The notes below the pieces were generated by a model, which was given only the letters and a program-made list of their open reading frames with translations, made no database searches and was not told where the DNA came from. From NCBI GenBank assembly GCA_022821985.1, contig JAJECP010000011.1, positions 1-64,000 on the forward strand: 64,000 bases of DNA. Direction: 5' to 3'. This DNA is from Acidimicrobiia bacterium. GTDB taxonomy: Bacteria; Actinomycetota; Acidimicrobiia; Acidimicrobiales; Poriferisodalaceae. Numbering within the stretch: position 1 is the stretch's first letter; every line of letters begins with the position of its first letter. Positions 25,121 through 34,738 of the stretch are shown here, in pieces. A program made the translations under genes and the position numbers.

Positions 25121-26401
25121 ATGGATCTCGTTGACAGGCACATGCGGCCTCGGCTGGCGGACGCGCTCGACAACGCGCGGGTCGTGATCCTGCACGGCGC
25201 CCGTCAATGCGGCAAGACCACGCTGGCCCGTGCTGTTGGGGCCGAGCGCGGTGGCACCTACATTACGCTCGACGACCAACAGATGCTCGATGCTGCGCAT
25301 GCCGATCCGCGCACTTTTTTGCGCGCCTATGCGCCGCCACTGGTCATCGACGAAGTGCAGCTCGGCGGAGACCGGCTCGTGCGCGAGATCAAGATCGCCG
25401 TCGACGAGGACGGCACCCGGGGCCGCTTCCTGCTCACCGGCTCGACGAACTTCCTGACCGTGCCGATCGTCAGCGAATCTCTGGCCGGGCGGGCCGTCAT
25501 CTTGCGTCTGTGGCCGTTTTCGCAGGCTGAGCTGGCTGCTGACGGGAGGACATCTGTCATCGAGCGCTGGTTCGAAGGAGGTGTTGCTGCGCAGGAAGCG
25601 TCCGCCGCCCCAGAGGGCGGCTGGCCAGGTCGTGACGATTACTTGGGGATGGTGTGTTCCGGCGGCTATCCCGAAGTGCAACAACTCGCGCCAGCGGGAC
25701 GCGCCGAGTGGTTCGACAGCTACGTCGAGACGGTCATCAGCCGCGACATCGTGAACCTCGGCGACATCCGGCGCGCCGAACTCCTCGGACGGCTGCTGCG
25801 CCTTGCCGCCGCCAACACGGCCAGCGAGGCGAACCTGACGCGGTGGTCGCAGCAACTCGGTGCCGACCGAGCGACCGTGGAGTCGTATCTGGGCTGGCTG
25901 CGCACGGTGTTCCTGGTCCACGAACTGCCGTCGTGGACCCGCAACCGATCGGCACGCGTTGTGCGTCGGCCGAAGCTGCATCTCACCGACAGCGGGCTGG
26001 CCGCAGCGTTGAGCGGTGTCGACGCCGCGGCGCTGCGCACGCCGACCGCGACCGCAACCGGCGCGCTGCTGGAGACGTTCGCCGTGAGCGAGATCGCCCG
26101 GCAACTGGCAGCCCGCGCCGATCGTGCGACGCTCTACCACTATCGCGACAACGCGGGTCGTGAAGCAGACCTCATTGTGGAGCGGCCCGACGGCACCATC
26201 GTCGCGGTCGAAATCAAGGCCACATCCTCGCCACGCGCCACCGACCTGCGTCACATTGCCGCCCTGCGCGACAGCCTCGACCGCGCAGAGCCGGGTGCAT
26301 TCCGCGCTGGCATCCTGCTGCACACCGGCCGCCACGCGCTCAGCTTCGGCGACCGGCTTCACTCAACCCCCCTAGCAACGCTCTGGGAGCGCCCACATTG
26401 A
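25121..26401 (+). CDS. AAA_14/DUF4143 family ATPase
   Basis: The 426-residue product contains Walker A GARQCGKTTLAR (about 25-36), Walker B LVIDEVQLGG, FLLTGSTNFLTVPIVSESLAGR, a winged-helix-like region (LTRWSQQLGADRATVESYL) and the DUF4143 C-domain ending READLIVERPDGTIVAVEIKAT with the E/ExK nuclease-like pattern. It is a close paralogue of the ATPase at 36.9 kb: both share SYxxTVIxRDIVxLGDIRR and VFLVHELPSW. The ATG at 25121 is chosen over an upstream TTG. It follows the right copy of the direct repeat and a hairpin, and converges on the alcohol dehydrogenase gene. Function of the family is unknown; suspected links to mobile elements or conflict systems. Confidence 0.87.
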   Translation: MDLVDRHMRPRLADALDNARVVILHGARQCGKTTLARAVGAERGGTYITLDDQQMLDAAHADPRTFLRAYAPPLVIDEVQLGGDRLVREIKIAVDEDGTRGRFLLTGSTNFLTVPIVSESLAGRAVILRLWPFSQAELAADGRTSVIERWFEGGVAAQEASAAPEGGWPGRDDYLGMVCSGGYPEVQQLAPAGRAEWFDSYVETVISRDIVNLGDIRRAELLGRLLRLAAANTASEANLTRWSQQLGADRATVESYLGWLRTVFLVHELPSWTRNRSARVVRRPKLHLTDSGLAAALSGVDAAALRTPTATATGALLETFAVSEIARQLAARADRATLYHYRDNAGREADLIVERPDGTIVAVEIKATSSPRATDLRHIAALRDSLDRAEPGAFRAGILLHTGRHALSFGDRLHSTPLATLWERPH

Positions 26402-26411
26402 TCGGCCATCC

Positions 26412-26430
26412 CATCCCGGACAGCGGGATG
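26412..26430. terminator. Hairpin between convergent genes
   Basis: CATCCCG (26412-26418) pairs with CGGGATG (26424-26430) over a five-base loop in the 30-base gap between the ATPase stop (26401) and the alcohol dehydrogenase stop (26432). Probable shared terminator. Confidence 0.55.
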
Positions 26431-26431
26431 A

Positions 26432-27496
26432 TCAGTCGAAGCTGACCGACACTTTCAGCGCGCCGGCGTCGTGGGGTTCGTGGGCCATCCGGAAGGCGTC
26501 GCCGATCTCGCTCACGTCGTACACGTGGCTGAGCAACGGCGACACATCGATGTCGCCCGAAGCGATCAGCTGCAGCGCCTGGCGGAATGACATCGATCCG
26601 GGCTCGTCCTGGGCTCCGTAGGTGCTCGCCGCAGAGAGCCGCTTGCGGAAGAACTTCTGGAAGCGGACATGGATGTTGTCGTCGGTCGACGGCAGTCCGA
26701 ACCACAGCAGCTGACCGTCCATGCGCACGAGCTCGACTGAGTCGAGAAACGTGTCCGAGCGGCCGACGGCCTCCACGACATAATCGGCGCCGCGGCCGTT
26801 TGTCATGTCCTTGACCGCCTCGATGACCCCCGCGTTGCCGAGCTCGGCGGCATTCAGGCACTCGTCCGCGCCGTAGGCCTCGGCGACGGCGAGACGAGTC
26901 GGCGACAGGTCCGAGACGATGACCCGCTCAGCGCCGGCTCGCTTCAGCAGGTAGGTGAAGAACAGCCCCGCCGAGCCTTGGCCCATGACCATGACCGTCT
27001 CGCCGGTGACATCACGTGGGTGCTGGCGCATGGCGTAGATCACCGTGCCGAGCTGCTGGCCCATGAGCAGGTGCGAGCGAGGCACATCGCCGGCCGGCAA
27101 TGGCACGCAGTAGCTGGAGTTGATCCGTTGGAAGGCGCAGAAGCACTCGCCTACCGGTGGGTTCGGGAACGTCAGCACGTGCGTGCCCTCGGGCAGGCCC
27201 GGCGCCCGGCTCTCCACCACCATGCCGATGCCTTCGTGACCCGGGAAACCGTGCGGGCAGGGCGGCCGGTGAGCGAGGCCGGCACCCATCATCACCATGT
27301 GCAGGTCACTGCCGCAGATCGACGCCATCTCCGAGCGGATGAGCACGTCGTAGTTCACCGCCGTCATGCCCAAGGCGGCGTCTGGCCGGGACGATGGTGC
27401 GGCATCTGAGGAGATCTCATCCAGAGGCGGCACGGGAATCTCTTCGCATTCCATGCGACCCACATCGACCATGCGGCCAGCCTTCATCATCTCCAT
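26432..27496 (-). CDS. Zinc-dependent alcohol dehydrogenase (medium-chain MDR family)
   Basis: The 354-residue product has the MDR catalytic-zinc motif SICGSDLH, GFPGHEGIGMVVE, a Rossmann NAD(P) site VMGQGSAGLFFTYLLKRAG and SDLSPTRLAVAEAYGADE. The structural-zinc lobe is atypical (GECFCAFQRINSSYC), lacking the classical four closely spaced Cys. Closest general resemblance is to sorbitol/threonine/L-idonate dehydrogenase-like members; substrate not deducible. ATG 27496 follows GGGGAG and is preferred over upstream starts that give a non-conserved, Pro/Thr-rich extension. It is divergent from the MFS gene, with about 60 bases between starts, so the two may be co-regulated and the MFS carrier may import its substrate or precursor. 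Confidence 0.85.
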   Translation of the reverse strand: MEMMKAGRMVDVGRMECEEIPVPPLDEISSDAAPSSRPDAALGMTAVNYDVLIRSEMASICGSDLHMVMMGAGLAHRPPCPHGFPGHEGIGMVVESRAPGLPEGTHVLTFPNPPVGECFCAFQRINSSYCVPLPAGDVPRSHLLMGQQLGTVIYAMRQHPRDVTGETVMVMGQGSAGLFFTYLLKRAGAERVIVSDLSPTRLAVAEAYGADECLNAAELGNAGVIEAVKDMTNGRGADYVVEAVGRSDTFLDSVELVRMDGQLLWFGLPSTDDNIHVRFQKFFRKRLSAASTYGAQDEPGSMSFRQALQLIASGDIDVSPLLSHVYDVSEIGDAFRMAHEPHDAGALKVSVSFD

Positions 27497-27557
27497 CGGC
27501 TCGCTACTCCCCGCGTCGGCGGCACATCGGGGCAAGTTAGCTGGCAGGCTGTCGTAC

Positions 27558-29042
27558 GTGAATGTGCCGGTGGCGACCGCTGAGCGCAGCCAGCGGTTCG
27601 TTCGGGGCTGGGTCGTGCTCGCCGGAGTCTTCGGCGTGATGATGATCACCTCGGGCATGGTGTTCTACGCCTTGGGCGCGTTCTTGGACGCCTTCGTCGA
27701 CGAGCAGGGATTCAGCACCGGACTGGCGGGTGCGGGCGTCGGCATGTTCTTGCTGGCGTCGGGTCTGTGCGGGTATTACACGGGCAAGCTGGTCAATCGC
27801 TTCGATGCCCGGTGGGTGATCACGGCGGGCACCGCAGTCAGCACCGTCGGCATGGCACTGCTCTCTCAGGTGCGCAGCGGCTGGCAGATGTTCGTCGTGA
27901 TGACCGTCTTCGGCATCGGCTTCGGGCTCTGCGGTCTCGTGCCCACCACCACGTTGGTGACGCGCTGGTTCGAGCGCCGACGTGCCGTCGCGATGGCGAT
28001 CTCGTCAACCGGCCTGTCGCTCGGCGGCATCATCCTGCTGCCGCAGATGAGCGTTCGAATCGAAGCGGGCACGTTGGTCTACTGGGCGCCCCGATTCGCC
28101 GTCGTGTTCTGCCTCCTCATGCTGATCTCCACATGGTTCTTCCTTCGGGCCTGGCCCCGAGATGTGGGGCTGCTGCCCGACGGCGTCAGACAGTCCAGCG
28201 ATCCGAGCGAGAGGTCCGCCGGGCCGCCGCCCGGAACTCCGTACCAGCAGGCGATCCGCACGCGGTTCTTCATCTTCACCGCCATCGGATTCGTGCTGGT
28301 GATGAGCAGCCAGGTCGGGGCGATTCAGCACATGTACAAGCTCACCGGGGATCGGCTGGGGTCGGATACCGCCGCCGCAACCGCTGTCGCGGTGCTCGCG
28401 GGCACGAGCGTCGTGGCGAGGATCTGCGGCGGCATCGCAGCACTGAAGGTGTCGCTGCGCTGGCTGACGATGGTGCTGATGGTGGTGCAGGTGGTCGGGC
28501 TGTGCATGCTGGCTGTCGCCGGCAGCGGGCTTGCCATCCTGTTCGGCGTGCTGGTGCTGGGCAGCGCCATGGGCAACCTGCTGATGCTGCACCCGCTGAT
28601 CCTGGCCGATGCCTTCGGCGTGCGGGACTACCCGCGCATCTACGGCTTCGGCTCGCTGCTGATGGTGTCCGGACTGGCCGGTGGGCCGTTCCTCACCGGC
28701 GTCCTCAACGATGCGTACAGCTACCGGTCTGCGTTCTTCGCCTTGGCAGCGATCGCCGTGGTCGGTCTGGTCGTCTACAGCTTCGCCGGCAACCCAGTCC
28801 GCGACTACCTCACAGCTCCGGCGCCGGAATCCGAGTGGGCAGCCCCGATTCGGCCTCGATCCTCACGGCCGACGCCGACGCCCGTGCTGACCGTCACGCG
28901 TGATCTCCCTGAGGGAGCGCAGGCGCCAGCGTTCGTCGGCAACGGCATCAACGGCGCTCTCGAAGACACAGACGAACTCGACGAGGCTGAACAGATTCGT
29001 CAGCGGACCGCTCCCGCCGTCTGGGTCGTGGAATCCGTGTGA
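27558..29042 (+). CDS. MFS transporter, oxalate/formate-antiporter or monocarboxylate-like family
   Basis: The product (about 494 residues from GTG 27558) has twelve hydrophobic segments, with a long loop after TM6 (RPRDVGLLPDG...) and a charged C-terminal tail of about 70 residues. The stretch VTRWFERRRAVAMAISSTGLSLGG between TM4 and TM5 is characteristic of the OFA/monocarboxylate branch of the major facilitator superfamily. It presumably moves a small organic anion across the inner membrane. The start is uncertain: GTG 27558 and GTG 27564 both precede the first helix, with only a weak GCAGG box. It is divergent from the alcohol dehydrogenase, and ends 30 bases from the convergent carboxylase gene. 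Confidence 0.83.
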   Translation: MNVPVATAERSQRFVRGWVVLAGVFGVMMITSGMVFYALGAFLDAFVDEQGFSTGLAGAGVGMFLLASGLCGYYTGKLVNRFDARWVITAGTAVSTVGMALLSQVRSGWQMFVVMTVFGIGFGLCGLVPTTTLVTRWFERRRAVAMAISSTGLSLGGIILLPQMSVRIEAGTLVYWAPRFAVVFCLLMLISTWFFLRAWPRDVGLLPDGVRQSSDPSERSAGPPPGTPYQQAIRTRFFIFTAIGFVLVMSSQVGAIQHMYKLTGDRLGSDTAAATAVAVLAGTSVVARICGGIAALKVSLRWLTMVLMVVQVVGLCMLAVAGSGLAILFGVLVLGSAMGNLLMLHPLILADAFGVRDYPRIYGFGSLLMVSGLAGGPFLTGVLNDAYSYRSAFFALAAIAVVGLVVYSFAGNPVRDYLTAPAPESEWAAPIRPRSSRPTPTPVLTVTRDLPEGAQAPAFVGNGINGALEDTDELDEAEQIRQRTAPAVWVVESV

Positions 29043-29072
29043 CCTGGCCCGGCCAGATGAGGGCCGAATGAA

Positions 29073-32000
29073 CTAGGGCCGGTATGCGATCGGGCGCGGT
29101 GCGAGCTGAGCCGGCCGGTTAACGACCCGGTAGGCGCCTTCGATCCACTCGCAGATCAGCCGGCGGGTCTCGCGAGGATCGATCATCTCCTCGATCTGGA
29201 ACCGGTTGAGCGGCCCGATGGGGCCACGCGCCGCCTCGATGCGCGCTTCGAGCTCGGCCCGCAGCGCCACCGGGTCCTCCGCCTCAGCCAGCTGCCGCTT
29301 GTAGGCGGCCTCGATGCCGCCTTCGGGCGGGATGCCGCCCACGTCGGCGGCCGGCCACACCACACGGGCGCTGTGCTGGCGCCGGGGCGTGGCGCAGTTG
29401 TTGCCAGCCACGCCGAAGCTGCGGCGCATGAGCACCGTGAAGATCGGTACCGCGGCCTGCGCGAATGCCGTCATCCAGGTTGCGCCCTTGCGGATGGTGC
29501 CGGTGATCTCGTGCTCGACGCCGACTGCGAAGCCGGGGTTGTCGCAGAGATTCAGGATCGGCATATGGAAGAGGTCACACAGGTCGATGTGACGGGTCAG
29601 CTTGTCGCAGCCGTCGGCGGTCAGCGCCCCGCCGTTCGGATGACGGCTGTCGGACGCCAGCACGCCGACCGGGTGCCCGTTCACGCGGGCAAACCCGACG
29701 ACCTGATCGGTGCCCCACAGCGAACCGATCTCGAAGAACGAACCTCGGTCACAGATCAGCTCGATGCCCCGGCGGATGTCGAACGTCGTGGTGCGCTTGC
29801 GGGGGATCAGCGTCAGCAGCTCCTCGTCACGCCGGTCCGGCGGATCGTCGGGGTCCGGCGGCAGCACCGGCGGCGTCTCGTACACCGACGACGGCAAGTA
29901 CGACAGGAATCGCCGAACGAGATCGGCTGCTTCTTCCTCGGTCTCGGCGAGATTGTCCACCGAGCCGTTCGTGCAGTGGATGCGCCAGTCGCCGAGATCC
30001 TCCTTGGAGATGTCGTAGCCCATGGCGTGGCTCACGACCGGCGGCCCTGCCACGAACAGCTGCGAGATGTCGCGCACCATGACGGCGAAGTGCCCCAGCA
30101 CGGCCTTCGCCGCTCCGATGCCGACCACGCTGCCCAGCAGCATGTTGACCACCGGCACCGTCGCGAGCTGCTCCGCATACTCGGTGCTGCCCAAGTGCGA
30201 CGGCAGGAACGAACCGCCGCCGCCCGTCACCCGAGGCCGGCCGGCTTTGATGGCCCCGGTGCTCTCCTTGGCACTGCTCTCGCCTTTCTTGCGCTGCTCG
30301 GGCACCATCGAGGCGACGCTGCCGCCGCCGGACGAACCGTCCAGCAGCCGGATGGACGGCACGCCCAGCTCGGTGGACAGCAGGTCCAAATAGAAGCTCT
30401 TGGCGCCGATGGCACCGTCGGCATGACCGCCTCGCGAGGTGAAGTCGTCGGCACAGACCACGACCTCCCGGCTGTTGATCTTGCCGGTCCCGCCGACATG
30501 GTTGGCCGGCGTAAAGGCTACGATCTCACCCTCGTCGTCGTAGGAAGCGAAACCGGCCAGGCTGCCGACCTCCCGGAAGCTGCCGTCGTCGAGCAGCAGG
30601 CGGATGCGGTCGCGGCAATGCAGCTTCCCCCGGTTGCGCTGGCGGACCACGCCGGGCTCGTCTGAGTCGGGACCCAGTCGTTCCTCTGCCAGCCGCTGCA
30701 ACGTCTGCACGTCGTCCAGCAGCGGCTCCCAGCCGCTGGGGGCTGTGCCCGCGCTCGGAGTGCCGCCGGCGTCTGCGCCGGACAGCACCACGGCCAGCAC
30801 GTCGCCGGCCGCCAGCTGGTCGCCGGGCTGCAGGTCGCGCAGCGCTGAGACTGTGCCCTCGCATGGGGCGGTGACCTCCGTCTCCATCTTCATGGCCGAC
30901 AGCACCACGAGCGCTTGCCCCGCTGTGACGGCGTCGCCGGCGCTCACCCGGACCTCGACGACACTCGCGGGCAGCGGGCTGCGAATCGCAACCTCACCGT
31001 CGGCGAATTCGCGGTCCGGCCATGTCGACGCCGGCGCCGTGGCCGGTGACGGCGTCGCAGGCATGACCGCTGGGGTGCTCTCCAACATTGCAGCGCGTCG
31101 CGAGGCGCTGCCTCGGGCATCGTCCGATACGCCGTTGGTGCTCGTGGCGACCGCCGTCCCGTCGCCAGGCAGCGGCACCATCTCTGTGAGCAAGGTGGTG
31201 CGTGCATCACCGCTGCGCACGGCGGGGTGGCTGAGAATCTGGCGAAGCATGTCGATGTTCGTGGGCAGCTGGCCGATATGGAAATCGGCCAAGGCGGCCG
31301 ATGTGCGCGCCACTGCAGCTTCGAGAGTGCTCCCGGTACCGATGACCTTGGCAAGCAGCGGGTCATAGTGCGGTGGCGGCGTGTATCCGGCATAGCCGGC
31401 CGCGTCGACCCTGACGCCCGCGCCTGACGGTTCGTGGTACGCCGAGATCGCGCCAGAACCAGTCGCTACGACTCGTGCCTGCACGGCGTAGCCGCGCGGA
31501 GCAGCCACGGACGCCGCCGCGGCCCTGCCCCGGTTTGCGTTGTCCGCGACGACGCCGATCTCCTCCAAGTGCACACCTGCAGCGATCCTGAACTGCGCCT
31601 CGACCAGATCGACGCCGGTGACCTGCTCGGTGACGGTGTGCTCCACCTGGATGCGCGGGTTGCACTCGATGAAGAAGTGGTCGCCGGTCTCGGGCGACAC
31701 CAAGAACTCCACCGTTGCTGCATTCGCCAGACCGGCCTGCGCAGCGAGCCGAACGGCATCAGCGTGCAGCCGGTCACGCAGGCTGGCATCAAGTCCCGGC
31801 GCGGGCGCGATCTCGATGACCTTCTGGTTGCGCTGCTGGACCGAGCAGTCCCGTTCCCACAGATGCGCCACGTTGCCGAGGACATCGGCCAGCACCTGCA
31901 CCTCGATGTGGCGCGGTCGTTCCACGAGGCGCTCCACAAACACAGCGCCGTCGCCGAAGGCCGCTGCGGCCTCACTGGAGCACCGTTCGAACGCTTCGGC

Positions 32001-32534
32001 GATGTCCTCGATGCGCTCCACAGCGCGCATGCCCCGTCCGCCGCCGCCGGCAGCGGCCTTCAGCATCACCGGGAGACCGATCTCCGCGGCAGCGTCAGCG
32101 GCCGCGGCCGCATCGGCAACGGCACCCGGCGATCCTCCGGCGACGGGAACATCGATCGAAGCAGCCAATGCGCGGGCGCGGACCTTGTCGCCGAAGAGCT
32201 CAAGCGTGTCTGCGGCAGGGCCCACAAACGTCAGTCCCGCTTCGGCGCAGCCGGCGGCAAGAGCTGCGTTCTCCGCCAGGAAGCCGTAGCCCGGGTGGAC
32301 GCAGTCGCAGCCGTGCTCGGCAGCGATCCGCAGCAGGGCGTCGATGTTCAGGTACGCGGCCAGCGGATCGCCGCCCGGCAACGGCGCAACCTGATCAGCG
32401 GCCACCAGGTGCAGCGAGCGCTCGTCGACCGGCGCGTGCACCGCCACTGTCTCGATTCCCAGGGCACCGGCAGCCTTGGCGATCCGGATGGCTATCTCGC
32501 CGCGATTGGCGATCAGGACACGGGTGAAGCTCAC
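29073..32534 (-). CDS. Single-chain biotin-dependent acyl-CoA carboxylase (BC-BCCP-CT fusion)
   Basis: The 1153-residue product joins three functions. Residues 1-450 are biotin carboxylase (VLIANRGEIAIRI, HPGYGFLAENA, ATP-grasp GGGGRGMR, ECNPRIQVEHTVTE). About 520-600 is the biotin carrier with AMKM around the biotinylated Lys. About 610-1150 is a carboxyltransferase with both halves (SRGGHADGAIGAKS; GFARVNGHPVGVLASDS; NLCDNPGFAVGVEHE). Such single-chain enzymes are known among actinobacterial long-chain or broad-range acyl-CoA carboxylases. Normally actinobacteria use separate alpha and beta subunits, so this is a distinct paralogue. GTG 32534 is preceded by GAGGGAGGATC, a strong ribosome binding site, and is favoured over ATG 32561. 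Product would be a malonyl-CoA-type acid; the acyl substrate is not evident. Confidence 0.92.
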   Translation of the reverse strand: MSFTRVLIANRGEIAIRIAKAAGALGIETVAVHAPVDERSLHLVAADQVAPLPGGDPLAAYLNIDALLRIAAEHGCDCVHPGYGFLAENAALAAGCAEAGLTFVGPAADTLELFGDKVRARALAASIDVPVAGGSPGAVADAAAAADAAAEIGLPVMLKAAAGGGGRGMRAVERIEDIAEAFERCSSEAAAAFGDGAVFVERLVERPRHIEVQVLADVLGNVAHLWERDCSVQQRNQKVIEIAPAPGLDASLRDRLHADAVRLAAQAGLANAATVEFLVSPETGDHFFIECNPRIQVEHTVTEQVTGVDLVEAQFRIAAGVHLEEIGVVADNANRGRAAAASVAAPRGYAVQARVVATGSGAISAYHEPSGAGVRVDAAGYAGYTPPPHYDPLLAKVIGTGSTLEAAVARTSAALADFHIGQLPTNIDMLRQILSHPAVRSGDARTTLLTEMVPLPGDGTAVATSTNGVSDDARGSASRRAAMLESTPAVMPATPSPATAPASTWPDREFADGEVAIRSPLPASVVEVRVSAGDAVTAGQALVVLSAMKMETEVTAPCEGTVSALRDLQPGDQLAAGDVLAVVLSGADAGGTPSAGTAPSGWEPLLDDVQTLQRLAEERLGPDSDEPGVVRQRNRGKLHCRDRIRLLLDDGSFREVGSLAGFASYDDEGEIVAFTPANHVGGTGKINSREVVVCADDFTSRGGHADGAIGAKSFYLDLLSTELGVPSIRLLDGSSGGGSVASMVPEQRKKGESSAKESTGAIKAGRPRVTGGGGSFLPSHLGSTEYAEQLATVPVVNMLLGSVVGIGAAKAVLGHFAVMVRDISQLFVAGPPVVSHAMGYDISKEDLGDWRIHCTNGSVDNLAETEEEAADLVRRFLSYLPSSVYETPPVLPPDPDDPPDRRDEELLTLIPRKRTTTFDIRRGIELICDRGSFFEIGSLWGTDQVVGFARVNGHPVGVLASDSRHPNGGALTADGCDKLTRHIDLCDLFHMPILNLCDNPGFAVGVEHEITGTIRKGATWMTAFAQAAVPIFTVLMRRSFGVAGNNCATPRRQHSARVVWPAADVGGIPPEGGIEAAYKRQLAEAEDPVALRAELEARIEAARGPIGPLNRFQIEEMIDPRETRRLICEWIEGAYRVVNRPAQLAPRPIAYRP

Positions 32535-32646
32535 GATCCTCCCTCGGTATGACCATGACATGACCGGGACATGGCCGGGTACCGGCGATTCTGACGCGAA
32601 AGCTATGCCCGGCGCGGAGTTGGCCGACCGGTGCGAGACTGGCGAG

Positions 32647-33321
32647 ATGGAGATTTACGACGTCATGCGCACCACGTTCGCCGCTCGGGACTTCACCGAC
32701 GACGAAGTCACCGACGAGGTGCTGTACCGCATCTTCGACAACGCTCGGTTCGCCGCCAGCGGCGGCAACCGCCAGGGCCACAAGGTCATCGTGGTGCGAG
32801 ATCCCGCCCGCAAGAAGCGCCTCGGCGAGCTGTGCATTCCAGCGATGCGCGTCGCCGCTGCGCAGGTCGCTGCCGGCGAGGTGTACTGGCAGAGCTACAG
32901 CCCGTCATCGGTGAACATCGAAGAGGCCATGGCCGACGAATCGCTGAAGTTCCCGCTTCCGATGTTCGAGCACATGGACGAAGTGCCCGTCGTGCTGGTG
33001 ATCACCGTCGATCTGCGCAACGTGGCCTCGATCGACAAGGAACAGGACCGCATCGGCGTGGTCAGCGGCGCGTCGGTGTACCCGTTCGCGTGGAACATCC
33101 TGCTGGGTGCACGCAATGAGGGCCTGGGCGGGGCAATGACCACGCTGCTCTCGGCAAGCGAGCCCGCAGCCAAGGAACTGCTCGGGCTGGAGGACTGGGA
33201 AGCGGTGTGCGCCCTGCTGCCGATCGGCAAGCCGACCAAGCAGCTCACCAAGCTGAGCCGCAAGCCGGTCGAGGAGATCGCCGTGCGGGAGCGGGGCGAC
33301 GGGGAGCCCTTCACGATCTAG
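32647..33321 (+). CDS. Nitroreductase-family FMN oxidoreductase
   Basis: The 224-residue product has the nitroreductase layout: MEIYDVMRTTFAARDFTDDEVTDEVLYRIFDNARFAASGGNRQGHKVIVVRD for FMN binding, and the C-terminal GLGGAMTTLLS plus LLPIGKP. Length is typical. These dimeric flavoenzymes reduce nitroaromatics, quinones or related compounds with NAD(P)H; physiological roles vary. ATG 32647 has no strong ribosome binding site. It is divergent from the carboxylase (about 110 bases apart) and 45 bases upstream of an acyl-CoA dehydrogenase, probably one operon. Confidence 0.87.
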   Translation: MEIYDVMRTTFAARDFTDDEVTDEVLYRIFDNARFAASGGNRQGHKVIVVRDPARKKRLGELCIPAMRVAAAQVAAGEVYWQSYSPSSVNIEEAMADESLKFPLPMFEHMDEVPVVLVITVDLRNVASIDKEQDRIGVVSGASVYPFAWNILLGARNEGLGGAMTTLLSASEPAAKELLGLEDWEAVCALLPIGKPTKQLTKLSRKPVEEIAVRERGDGEPFTI

Positions 33322-33366
33322 ACCGCACCGGCCAGCTCGCAGCGGTGCATCACAGGAGGACGCCCG

Positions 33367-34617
33367 ATGGCCATCGACTTCAGCCTGAGCCCCGAACTCG
33401 AGGAGCTCCGCAAGCGCATCGCCGCGTTCATCGACGTCGAGGTGCGTCCGGTGGAAGGGCGCATCGACGACGAACGGCTCGAGGAGACCGACCGAGACGC
33501 GTATGTGACGGCGCTGCTGGGCATGCGCAAGCGGGCGCGCGACGAGCACCTGTGGCTGCCGCACATGCCCGCTGAATGGGGCGGCATGGGGCTCGGTCAC
33601 GTCGAGATGGCCATGGTGCAGGCCGAGGCCGCCAAGACCCGGTTCGGACCGTGGGTGCTCAACTGCCAAGCACCCAACGAGGGCAACATGCACACGCTCC
33701 TGCACTGGGGCACCGACGAGCAGAAGCAGCGCTACCTGGCGCCGCTGTGCGAGGGCCGCGCCGAGTCGTGCTTCGCCATGACCGAGCCCGAGGTGGCCGG
33801 CTCGGATCCCACGCTCATCCAGACCCGCGGCTACCCAGACGGCGACGAGTGGGTGCTGAACGGGCACAAGTGGTTCATCTCGAACGCGCACCGGTCCAAG
33901 TTCGCCATCCTCATCGCCCGCACCGAGGACAACCCCGACATCCCCCAGGCCGGCAACTCAGCGTTCATCGTCGACCTGCCAGCCGACGGCTGGACCGAAG
34001 TGCGCCAGATCGAGACCATGCACGGCTCAACGGGCCACAGCGAGATCCTCATCGAGGACCTGCGGGTCGGCGCCGGCCAGATGCTGGGCGGGCGGGGCCA
34101 GGGACACCTGTTGGGCCAGTACCGGCTGGGGCCGGCGCGCCTGGCGCACTGCATGCGCTGGATCGCCCAGGCTCAGACGGCGCTCGACATGATGGTCGAC
34201 CGGTCGCTCAACCGGTTCGCCCACGGTTCGCTGCTCGCCGAGAAGCAGGGCATCCAGTGGATGATCGCCGACAGCACCATGGAGCTGTACCAGGCGAAGC
34301 TGATGGTGCTGCACGCGGCCTACAAGGTCGACCGGGCGCAAGCCGGCACGGGCGAAGACTTCAAGGCCGAAGTGTCGATGGCGAAGCACTTCGTGGCCAA
34401 CATGCTCGGCCGGGTCATCGACCGGTCGATCCAGGTGCACGGAGCGCTGGGCTACTCCACCGACACCCCGCTGGCCCACATGTACCAGCACGCCCGCTGG
34501 GCCCGTTTCGCCGACGGTGCCGATGAGGTGCACCAGATGCGCATCGCGCAGCGCACCATCGCCGCCTATACCGACACTGGCAGCACCGGGGCCGCCACCG
34601 GCAACCTGCCGGTGTGA
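33367..34617 (+). CDS. Acyl-CoA dehydrogenase
   Basis: The 416-residue product is a flavin acyl-CoA dehydrogenase: CFAMTEPEVAGSDPTLIQT, WFISNAHRSKFAILIAR, QYRLGPARLAHCMRWIAQAQTAL and QVHGALGYSTDTPLAHMYQHARWARFADGADEVHQMRIAQ. The last block fits the ACAD10/11-like branch, in which the active base lies near GADEVH. It introduces a 2,3 double bond into acyl-CoA thioesters in the cytosol, passing electrons to ETF. A strong AGGAGG precedes ATG 33367. Likely co-transcribed with the nitroreductase. Chain-length preference unknown. Confidence 0.92.
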   Translation: MAIDFSLSPELEELRKRIAAFIDVEVRPVEGRIDDERLEETDRDAYVTALLGMRKRARDEHLWLPHMPAEWGGMGLGHVEMAMVQAEAAKTRFGPWVLNCQAPNEGNMHTLLHWGTDEQKQRYLAPLCEGRAESCFAMTEPEVAGSDPTLIQTRGYPDGDEWVLNGHKWFISNAHRSKFAILIARTEDNPDIPQAGNSAFIVDLPADGWTEVRQIETMHGSTGHSEILIEDLRVGAGQMLGGRGQGHLLGQYRLGPARLAHCMRWIAQAQTALDMMVDRSLNRFAHGSLLAEKQGIQWMIADSTMELYQAKLMVLHAAYKVDRAQAGTGEDFKAEVSMAKHFVANMLGRVIDRSIQVHGALGYSTDTPLAHMYQHARWARFADGADEVHQMRIAQRTIAAYTDTGSTGAATGNLPV

Positions 34618-34738
34618 GTCTGCAGCCGATTGCCGGAGCTCGATGGTCGGGAGCACGGCCGTCCACGCCGTGCACCTCGGGCGCGAGTGAGTATCCGGGC
34701 GGTCGCGGGCGCTCCGTCGGCAACGTGAAGAGCTCTGC

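Noticed and set aside
29044-29056. CTGGCC-C-GGCCAG hairpin between MFS and carboxylase genes as terminator.
   Set aside because: The loop would be a single base unless the stem is shortened to four pairs; too weak to call.
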